From: JBDUDR01 sp040002845
GTDB taxonomy: Bacteria > Actinomycetota > Actinomycetes > Propionibacteriales > Nocardioidaceae
Length of the DNA: 10,431 nucleotides
Direction of reading: 5' to 3'
Assembly (NCBI GenBank): GCA_040002845.1
Contig: JBDUDR010000105.1
Location: forward strand, 1 to 10,431
Part shown: positions 5,786 through 10,431 of the stretch, in pieces
How the letters are laid out: each line of letters begins with the position of its first letter
Numbering within the stretch: the first letter of the stretch is position 1
Notes under the pieces: generated by a model
The model's input: the letters and a program-made list of their open reading frames with translations, nothing else
Database searches by the model: none
Told to the model about the DNA's origin: nothing
Translations under genes and position numbers: made by a program

Positions 5786-5818
5786 CTACCTGGCTCCTAC
5801 CTGTAGTAGTATGTCAGT
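5786..5818 (+). promoter_or_regulatory. mazEF promoter with tandem operator-like repeats, probably leaderless
   Basis: TAGTAT (5807-5812) is a good -10 and ends six bases before the mazE ATG (5819), so transcription should start on or next to the A of the ATG. No -35 hexamer is convincing. CTACCTG occurs at 5786-5792 and 5797-5803, one helical turn (11 bp) apart. The second copy overlaps the dyad CTAC-CT-GTAG (5797-5806), next to the -10. Such repeats suit a ribbon-helix-helix autorepressor. Confidence 0.55.
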
Positions 5819-6037
5819 ATGAAGGTGAGTGTGAGCCTGCCTGACGACGACATCGAGTTTCTGGATCAGCTCGCGGAGTCTCATGGATACGCGTCGCGTT
5901 CGGCGGTCGTACACCAAGCAATCGCGCTCTTGCGCCTCGGCGGGCTCGCAGATGCCTATGAGGATGCATGGATGTCATGGGACTCGGCCGATCAGTCGGT
6001 CTGGGACGCGGTCATCGCAGACGGCTTGGAGGCCTGA
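5819..6037 (+). CDS. mazE: MazE-type antitoxin (ribbon-helix-helix)
   Basis: 72 residues beginning MKVSVSLPDDDIEFLDQLAE, then SRSAVVHQAIALLR. This is a ribbon-helix-helix DNA-binding unit (about 1-45): one beta strand with alternating residues and two helices. The acidic, tryptophan-rich tail (YEDAWMSWDSADQSVW) is the part expected to wrap around and neutralise the toxin. It resembles the M. tuberculosis MazE9 antitoxin (Rv2801A) in N-terminus, length and a W-x-x-W tail. No Shine-Dalgarno precedes the ATG, consistent with a leaderless start. Its stop codon TGA directly abuts the toxin start codon, so the two are translationally coupled. The MazE-MazF complex probably represses its own promoter. 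Confidence 0.9.
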   Translation: MKVSVSLPDDDIEFLDQLAESHGYASRSAVVHQAIALLRLGGLADAYEDAWMSWDSADQSVWDAVIADGLEA

Positions 6038-6385
6038 GTGCGCCGCGGAGACATCTGCCTGGTCGACCTGGATCCGGTTCGAGGCTCGGAGGCAAACAAA
6101 CATCGCCCCGCTGTGGTCGTGACCAACGACATCGCCAACGCGACGGCTACGCGGTTGGGTCGGGGTGTCGTCACCGTTGTTCCGGTCACCTCGAACATTG
6201 GTCGAGTCTATCCATTTCAGGTTCTTCTCCCGGCGGAGCAGACCGGACTGTCTCACGACTCGAAGGCCCAGGCCGAGCAGGTCAGATCGGTGGCTGTCGA
6301 GCGAATGAGCCGACGCTGTGGCGTGCTTACGCCGGGTCTGGTGCGGCAGCTCGACCAAGCGCTCCGAGTGCACCTGGCTCTGTAG
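6038..6385 (+). CDS. mazF: MazF-type endoribonuclease toxin
   Basis: 115 residues, GTG start at 6038, immediately after the mazE stop with a GGAGG inside the end of mazE. The protein MRRGDICLVDLDPVRGSEAN, then KHRPAVVVTND and TVVPVTSN, is a clear PemK/MazF fold. It is close to M. tuberculosis MazF9 (Rv2801c), which as I recall shares the LDPxRGSEAN, NATATRLGRGV and KAQAEQ blocks. The catalytic Arg (R23, in HRPAVVV) and Thr (T51, in VPVTSN) that align with the E. coli MazF active site are present, so it should be an active sequence-specific RNase that blocks translation when freed from MazE. The recognition sequence cannot be deduced. Length and ends are intact, with no frameshift. Confidence 0.94.
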   Translation: MRRGDICLVDLDPVRGSEANKHRPAVVVTNDIANATATRLGRGVVTVVPVTSNIGRVYPFQVLLPAEQTGLSHDSKAQAEQVRSVAVERMSRRCGVLTPGLVRQLDQALRVHLAL

Positions 6386-6452
6386 CCTCGGCGGTCGGCG
6401 ACGTGGCGAGACTGATCGCACGGCCCATCGACCGCGACTACGCTGGGAGTCC

Positions 6453-7877
6453 ATGGGCCAGGAGTCCGCGAACGGTGCGCATACCGTCCTGGCGAGCGCC
6501 GACCCGGCTGGGTACGCCTCGCTGCGAACCACGCCGACACCCCGCGAAGAGCGCTACGCCCTCGGTCGCGCGCTCCGCGACGAGGTTCCTCGCAAGCGGC
6601 TCGGCGACTGGAACCCGCCCGCTGGCAGGCCTGACCCGGTCACATTGGTGATCGAGGCACACGAAGGCCGACAGGACCGGCTCATCCCGCTGCGAGTAGG
6701 CAGGATGGTCGCGTCGCCGTACGCATTCTTGCGGGGCACCGCCGCGATCATGGCCAAGGACTTCAGCCGCGTGCCCTCGACCGGCATCACGCCAGTGATA
6801 TGCGGCGACGCCCACCTCGGCAACTTCGGCTTTTACGCCTCCCCTGAGCGCGCGCTCGTCTTCGACCTCAACGACTTCGACGAGGCGCACCCCGGTCGCT
6901 GGGAGTGGGATCTGCGCCGGCTCACGGCGAGCGTGCATGTCGCCGGTCGCATCAACGGCGCTAGCGAGAACGACTGTGCCGATGCAGTCGTCCGCTGCGT
7001 GGCGGCCTATCGCGAGCAAGTGTGGGACCTGTCCGGGCAGCCGCTGCTCGCCCGCTCGTTCATGACCCTCGACGTGGACCGGTTGCGCGAGACGGTCTCA
7101 GATGAGTCTCTGCGCGACGACGTCGAGCGCTCCGCGAACCGGGCCCGCAAACGCACGAGCGACCGTGCGCTGCCAAAGCTGACCGCCCTCGAAGGCGGTC
7201 AGCACCGGATCGTCGAGGAGCCGCCGGTCATAACCCGGCTCACCGATTCTGAGTACGACGAGATCGCCGAGGCGCTCGACGTCTACCTCACGACACTTCC
7301 ACCTCACTGGCGGCGGCTGGTCGCCGGTTACACCCTCCTCGACATCGCCCACAAGGTGGTCGGGGTCGGATCCGTCGGCCTTCGGGCCTACGTGGCCTTG
7401 TGCGAGGGCAGCAGTCCCGACGATGCGCTCTTCCTGCAGCTCAAGGAGGCTCGCCGTTCGGTGGTCGCCCGCTTCGTGCACGGCGACTCGGCCTGGCACC
7501 AGCATCAGGGCCAGCGTGTTGTGGAGTATCAGCAGGCGCTGCAGACCGTCAGCGATCCGCTCCTCGGCTGGACGTCGTTCGGCGGCCGACAGTACTACGT
7601 CCGCCAGTTCCGTGACATGAAGGGCGCGATCACCGTCGACGACCTCGGCCCCCAGGCATTGGCCGACTATGCCGGCGTTTGCGGCCTTCTGCTCGCCAAG
7701 GGCCACTCGCGCACGAGTGGAGCCTCGATGATCGCGGGATATCTCGGCAGCTCTGAGAAGGCCGACCGGGCGTTTGCCCGGTTCGCGCGGCGCTACGCCG
7801 ACCAGATCGAGCGCGACCACGAGCGACTCGTGGCCGCCGTCAATCGCGGCCTGCTCCCCGCCGAGTACGGCGTCTGA
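6453..7877 (+). CDS. DUF2252 family protein, kinase-like fold
   Basis: 474 residues from the ATG at 6453. The frame runs open from 6318 but the extra part overlaps mazF. A GGGAG lies only three bases before the ATG and a TACGCT -10-like hexamer at 6439-6444, so start and promoter are less certain than the gene. Family blocks: MVASPYAFLRGTAAIMAKD (85-103), GDAHLGNFG (118-126), FDLNDFDE (137-144), WEWDLRRL (150-157), DIAHKVVGVGSVGLR in the middle and RQYYVRQFRDMKG near the end. GDxHxxN and the later acidic DxNDxDE resemble the catalytic and metal-binding loops of aminoglycoside-phosphotransferase-like kinases, so an ATP-dependent phosphotransfer is plausible; as far as I know no substrate has been established. 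Cytoplasmic, no signal peptide. Full length for the family. Confidence 0.9.
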   Translation: MGQESANGAHTVLASADPAGYASLRTTPTPREERYALGRALRDEVPRKRLGDWNPPAGRPDPVTLVIEAHEGRQDRLIPLRVGRMVASPYAFLRGTAAIMAKDFSRVPSTGITPVICGDAHLGNFGFYASPERALVFDLNDFDEAHPGRWEWDLRRLTASVHVAGRINGASENDCADAVVRCVAAYREQVWDLSGQPLLARSFMTLDVDRLRETVSDESLRDDVERSANRARKRTSDRALPKLTALEGGQHRIVEEPPVITRLTDSEYDEIAEALDVYLTTLPPHWRRLVAGYTLLDIAHKVVGVGSVGLRAYVALCEGSSPDDALFLQLKEARRSVVARFVHGDSAWHQHQGQRVVEYQQALQTVSDPLLGWTSFGGRQYYVRQFRDMKGAITVDDLGPQALADYAGVCGLLLAKGHSRTSGASMIAGYLGSSEKADRAFARFARRYADQIERDHERLVAAVNRGLLPAEYGV

Positions 7878-7898
7878 CGCTCGCTTGCCATCGACGAG

Positions 7899-7908
7899 GT
7901 ACGCGTAC
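7899..7908. repeat. 10-bp palindrome in the 132-base gap after the DUF2252 gene
   Basis: GTACGCGTAC is a perfect palindrome 22 bases after the DUF2252 stop. I see no T-tract and no gene in 7878-7972; the region otherwise holds only the arsR promoter at its right end. Confidence 0.3.
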
Positions 7909-7972
7909 GTGACCTTCCGGGGACGATCTTGCGTACGGAACTCGTACTTCGGCGGCCATGACGGTCGACCCC

Positions 7973-8003
7973 TTGACCAATGCGTTAGTGATCGCTAACG
8001 TAT
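7973..8003 (+). promoter_or_regulatory. arsR promoter with embedded operator, probably leaderless
   Basis: TTGACC (7973-7978) and TAACGT (7996-8001) are exactly 17 bp apart and put the transcription start at about 8008-8010, on the GTG start codon. Within the spacer and over the -10 lies CGTTAGTGA/TCGCTAACG (7983-8000), a 9+9 inverted repeat with one mismatch; the two outer AT pairs at 7980-7981 and 8002-8003 also match. A bound ArsR dimer would occlude the promoter, so autorepression is expected. Confidence 0.75.
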
Positions 8004-8009
8004 AGCCGC

Positions 8010-8330
8010 GTGCCCGACCTGCTCGCTGCGATCGCAGAGCCCAACCGGCGTCGGTTGTTGCAGTTGCTCGGTAACGGCGAGCAGACCGTGACGGAGCTGG
8101 CGTCGAGATTCTCGGTGAGCAGATCGGCCATATCCCAGCATCTGATCCTGCTCGCCGACGTCGGCTTGGTGACCAGCCGGCAGGAGGGACGGTTCCACTT
8201 CTACCGACTGCGTCCGCAAGGCTTGACGGCGCTGAGGGCCGAGCTGGCCGAGTTCTGGACGCAAGAGCTCGACCTGCTCGTATTTGAGGCACAAGCAGCC
8301 GCATCCCGCTCCACACCCAAGCGGCCCTGA
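8010..8330 (+). CDS. ArsR-family transcriptional regulator
   Basis: 106 residues from GTG 8010. A full winged helix-turn-helix: IAEPNRRRLLQLLGNGEQ, TVTELASRFSVSRSAISQHL (recognition helix) and GLVTSRQEGRFHFYRL (wing). No cysteine pair typical of metal-sensing ArsR proteins is present, so it probably does not sense a metal through thiolates. The start lacks a Shine-Dalgarno and coincides with the predicted transcription start, so it is probably leaderless. The next gene begins 29 bases after its stop and encodes an SRPBCC domain, a common ArsR partner. From memory, its sequence resembles the N-terminal part of M. tuberculosis Rv0576, where the regulator is fused to the downstream domains; here it is a separate reading frame. 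Confidence 0.92.
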   Translation: MPDLLAAIAEPNRRRLLQLLGNGEQTVTELASRFSVSRSAISQHLILLADVGLVTSRQEGRFHFYRLRPQGLTALRAELAEFWTQELDLLVFEAQAAASRSTPKRP

Positions 8331-8359
8331 TCAGGGCCAAGACCCATTCGAGGATTCCA

Positions 8360-9343
8360 GTGTCGTACGACAAATCCGTACTCGTCCCCGTTGACATCGA
8401 TACCGCATTCCAGCTCATCACCCAGCCCGAACGACTGCGCAGGTGGAAAACCGTCGCCGCCCGGGTCGACCTGCGCGTGGGTGGGGAGTACCGATGGACC
8501 GTCGTGCCTGGCCATTCGGCCGCAGGATCGTTCACGGAGGTCGAACCCGGCAAGCGGGTCGTGTTCACCTGGGGTTGGGAGGGTTCGCCCGACCTCCCCC
8601 CGGGTGCCTCGACGGTGACCGTCACGCTGGAGCCGGCCGAGGGCGGTACGACCGTACGGTTGGTCCATGACGGCCTGAACGGCGCGCAAGAGGCCAGCCA
8701 CGCAGAGGGCTGGAACCACTACCTCGATCGTCTCGTGACGGAGGCAACCACCGGCAACGTCGGACCCGACCCGTGGGATGCGGTGCCGGCGGACCTTGAT
8801 GAGCTGTCGTGTGCGGAGGCCACCCTGGCAGGGATGCAGCGGGTGCTGCGGGGAGTGACTGACGCCGATCTCGACAAGCACACGCCGTGTACCGAGTTCA
8901 CCGTCTCCAAGCTGGCCGACCACGTCGTGGATTCGCTCACCAAACTCGGCGCGATGGCCGGTGGGTCCGTACAGGCAGCGCCGCCGCCCGCGGCCACGAC
9001 AATGGAGGCGCGGATAGCCGATGTCGCACAGCAGGTGCTCGAGAGCTGGCGAGGGCGTGGTCTGGAGGGCTCCGTGCCGCACCGCGAGAGTGAGATGCCC
9101 GCGGCGATAGCAGCCGGCATCTTGTCCGTCGAGTTCCTGGTGCACGGCTGGGACTTCGCGACTGCCACCGATCAGCCGTTCCCTGTCTCCGACGAGGTTG
9201 CTGAGTACGTGCTCGGCCTGGCGCAGCGTGTCATCTCTCCATCGTCCCGGGCCAGTGGCGATTTCGCTGACGAAGTGTCCGTCGGACCGGGTGCAGATGC
9301 CCTCGAACGCGTCATTGCCTTCACCGGCCGGAAACCGGCCTGA
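8360..9343 (+). CDS. SRPBCC (AHSA1-like) and TIGR03086 metal-binding two-domain protein
   Basis: 327 residues from GTG 8360, with GAGGA five bases before it. Residues about 1-130 form an AHSA1-type SRPBCC domain, a hydrophobic ligand cavity: VPVDIDTAFQLIT, RVDLRVGGEYRW and a C-terminal helix with WNHYLDRL. Residues about 148-325 belong to the DinB/mycothiol-maleylpyruvate-isomerase-like TIGR03086 family: TPCTEFTVSKLADHVV (175-190) and EFLVHGWDFATAT (258-270). His188, Glu258 and His262 match the H...ExxxH zinc triad of mycothiol-dependent maleylpyruvate isomerase, so metal binding, and possibly thiol-cofactor chemistry, is plausible. It is cotranscribed with the ArsR gene upstream and followed by the VOC gene. 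The SRPBCC cavity may bind the inducer. Substrate unknown. Confidence 0.85.
   Translation: MSYDKSVLVPVDIDTAFQLITQPERLRRWKTVAARVDLRVGGEYRWTVVPGHSAAGSFTEVEPGKRVVFTWGWEGSPDLPPGASTVTVTLEPAEGGTTVRLVHDGLNGAQEASHAEGWNHYLDRLVTEATTGNVGPDPWDAVPADLDELSCAEATLAGMQRVLRGVTDADLDKHTPCTEFTVSKLADHVVDSLTKLGAMAGGSVQAAPPPAATTMEARIADVAQQVLESWRGRGLEGSVPHRESEMPAAIAAGILSVEFLVHGWDFATATDQPFPVSDEVAEYVLGLAQRVISPSSRASGDFADEVSVGPGADALERVIAFTGRKPA
9326..9340 (+). terminator. GC-rich hairpin at the end of the SRPBCC-TIGR03086 gene
   Basis: GGCCGG (9326-9331), AAA, CCGGCC (9335-9340) form a perfect 6-bp G/C stem ending at the base before the stop codon. No T-tract follows. It may attenuate or terminate transcription before the VOC gene, or mark an mRNA processing boundary. 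Alternatively it is just the coding of TGRKPA. Confidence 0.4.
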
Positions 9344-9403
9344 CCAACCCATCCATCGGCTCCACCAACGAACCAGTCGAAACACCTACCCGAGAGGACT
9401 CTC

Positions 9404-10195
9404 ATGCCACAGCGAACGTCGTACGAACAAGGCACCCCCAGCTGGGTGGACCTGCAAACCCCCGACCCGGACGCCGCCAAGACCTTCTACTCAGCCCTGT
9501 TCGGCTGGACCTGGGACGACCAACCCATCCCAGAAGGTGGCGTGTACTCGATGGCGATGCTGGGCAAGGACCAGGTTTCCGCCTTGGCTCAGCAGCCGCC
9601 AGAGATGGCGTCGGCCGGCGCTCCCGCGATGTGGAACACCTATCTCGCGGTCGACGACGTCGACTCAGCCGTAGCCAAGGTCGAGGGCGCCGGCGGCAAG
9701 ACCCTGATGCCCGCCATGGACGTGATGGACGCAGGCCGCATGGGCTTCGTCGCCGACCCCGGCGGCGCGGCGGTGGGTCTGTGGCAGGCCAAGGAGCATA
9801 TCGGCGCCACCCTGGTCAATGAGCCAGGAGCGATCGTCTGGAACGAGCTCGTCACCGAGGACCCCTCGGCAGCCGAACCGTTCTACCGCGAGGTAGTAGG
9901 GCTGACCACCACCACGATGGAGATGGGCGACCAGCCCTACACCCTGTGGGTGGCCGGCGAGGCACAGGTGGGCGGTCTCATGACTCCCCAGATGCCTGGT
10001 ACGCCGAACCATTGGCACGTGTACTTCCAGGTCGAAGAAACCGATGCGGCCATCGACAAGGCAAAGGAGCACGACGGACGGGTCATGGCCGGACCCTTTG
10101 ACACGCCGGTCGGTCGCATCGCGGCCCTCGCCGACCCGCAAGGCGGCGTCTTCAGCGTCCTGCAGGCTCCGCCCGACTCCGCGGCCGGCGCCTAG
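9404..10195 (+). CDS. Double VOC (glyoxalase/bleomycin-resistance fold) protein, Rv0577/CFP32-like
   Basis: 263 residues, ATG 9404 with GAGAGGA five bases upstream. Two vicinal-oxygen-chelate domains in tandem: about 13-129 (TPSWVDLQTPDPDAAKTFYS, FGW, WNTYLAVDDVDSAV, ADPGGAAVGLWQ) and about 143-254 (IVWNELVTEDPSAAEPFY, NHWHVYFQVEETDAA, LADPQGGVFSVL). N-terminus, length and blocks such as HIGATLVNE, PNHWHVYF and VGLWQA agree with M. tuberculosis Rv0577 (CFP32/TB27.3, about 261 residues) as I recall it, an antigen found in culture filtrate despite lacking a signal peptide. Members are thought to act in glyoxalase-like detoxification, but the reaction is not settled. It is 60 bases after the TIGR03086 gene; in M. 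tuberculosis the neighbour Rv0576 is also an ArsR-type protein. Confidence 0.92.
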   Translation: MPQRTSYEQGTPSWVDLQTPDPDAAKTFYSALFGWTWDDQPIPEGGVYSMAMLGKDQVSALAQQPPEMASAGAPAMWNTYLAVDDVDSAVAKVEGAGGKTLMPAMDVMDAGRMGFVADPGGAAVGLWQAKEHIGATLVNEPGAIVWNELVTEDPSAAEPFYREVVGLTTTTMEMGDQPYTLWVAGEAQVGGLMTPQMPGTPNHWHVYFQVEETDAAIDKAKEHDGRVMAGPFDTPVGRIAALADPQGGVFSVLQAPPDSAAGA

Positions 10196-10245
10196 CCCGG
10201 GCATCGTCGCTCGCGCCAGTCGGCCTCGACTGCCAGGATGGCGCC

Positions 10246-10431
10246 ATGGAGGCATCCCATGAGATGAGGCGCCTGGTCAACGGGTACCAGGTGTCGGAGG
10301 CCATTCGCGTCGTGGCCGTACTGCGAGTGTCGGACCTGCTCGCAGACGGCCCGCGCGACCTGACCGAGCTGGCCGACGCAACCGGCTGCCATCCCGGCTC
10401 GCTGTACAGGTTGCTTCGCGCGCTGGCCAGC
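10246..10431 (+). CDS. SAM-dependent O-methyltransferase type protein, N-terminal part
   Basis: The first 62 codons, cut by the window end. ATG 10246 has AGGA seven bases upstream. The visible part, MRRLVNGYQVSEAIRVVAVL, RVSDLLADGPRDLTELADAT and a SLYRLLRALAS helix, is the dimerisation winged-helix domain that precedes the SAM-binding Rossmann domain in plant-type O-methyltransferases and their many actinobacterial relatives. It acts as a dimerisation and substrate-cap domain and does not bind DNA, though on its own it can look like a helix-turn-helix regulator. The methyltransferase motifs lie outside the window, so the enzyme call depends on the missing part. It is 50 bases after the VOC gene in the same direction; cotranscription is possible. 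Confidence 0.75.
   Translation, partial: MEASHEMRRLVNGYQVSEAIRVVAVLRVSDLLADGPRDLTELADATGCHPGSLYRLLRALAS

Noticed and set aside
6318..6452. A 45-codon N-terminal extension of the DUF2252 protein
   Set aside because: It overlaps the end of mazF and has no family resemblance; the ATG at 6453 gives the usual N-terminus.
7840..7975. Minus-strand readings across the gap after the DUF2252 gene, one of them protein-like in composition (KYEFRTQDRPRKVTYAYLVD)
   Set aside because: No start codon with a ribosome-binding site, it continues antisense into the DUF2252 gene, and I recognise no family. A decayed gene is possible but not supportable.
8288..8330. Programmed -1 frameshift joining ArsR to the SRPBCC protein
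   Set aside because: I find no X-XXY-YYZ slippery heptamer in the zero frame, and the downstream gene has its own ribosome-binding site and GTG start.
8201..9385. A 394-codon minus-strand frame
   Set aside because: It is antisense to the ArsR end and to the SRPBCC-TIGR03086 gene, whose motifs and ribosome-binding site are clear. The composition (Arg/Gly/His-rich) is that of an antisense shadow.

Overview
The window is high-GC, gene-dense DNA with actinobacterial gene families throughout. Several products resemble Mycobacterium tuberculosis proteins: a MazEF9-type toxin-antitoxin pair, an Rv0577 (CFP32/TB27.3)-type glyoxalase-like protein next to an ArsR gene, and an actinobacterial Hsp20. 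I would place it in Actinomycetota, possibly a Nocardioides- or Kribbella-like soil relative, but the genus cannot be fixed from the sequence. All homologies come from reading motifs; no search was run.

Layout. (1) 1-557: the 5' part of an ArsR-family regulator on the minus strand behind a perfect palindromic operator, then a deletion scar in which the C-terminal ends of an AraC regulator (minus) and a PhyH-type dioxygenase (plus) abut with both 5' halves missing. (2) 655-2400: a large secreted protein of an uncharacterised family. (3) 2475-2563: a cluster of hairpins between convergent genes. (4) 4264-2649 (minus): a two-gene operon of uncharacterised actinobacterial proteins, one with an HxxCxH motif and one ending in a long coiled coil. 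(5) 4701-5761: an HspR-like MerR regulator divergent from an hsp20 gene and a J-domain gene, with an imperfect inverted repeat in the shared promoter region. (6) 5819-6385: a mazEF operon that appears leaderless. (7) 6453-7877: a DUF2252 kinase-like protein. (8) 7973-10195: an ArsR regulator with an operator inside its own promoter, an SRPBCC-TIGR03086 two-domain protein, and a double VOC protein. (9) 10246-end: the start of an O-methyltransferase-type protein.

How the parts work together. Regions 4-5 look like a proteostasis or stress island: repressor, small heat-shock holdase and J-domain co-chaperone, flanked by two unknown genes in the same direction as the repressor. Region 8 looks like a self-repressed operon whose first two products together match, in domain order and length, what I recall as a single fused regulator (Rv0576) in M. 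tuberculosis. A recurring theme is probable leaderless transcription: three promoters (two arsR genes and mazE) put the expected start site at or next to the start codon. I see no phage, IS element, CRISPR array, tRNA or rRNA.
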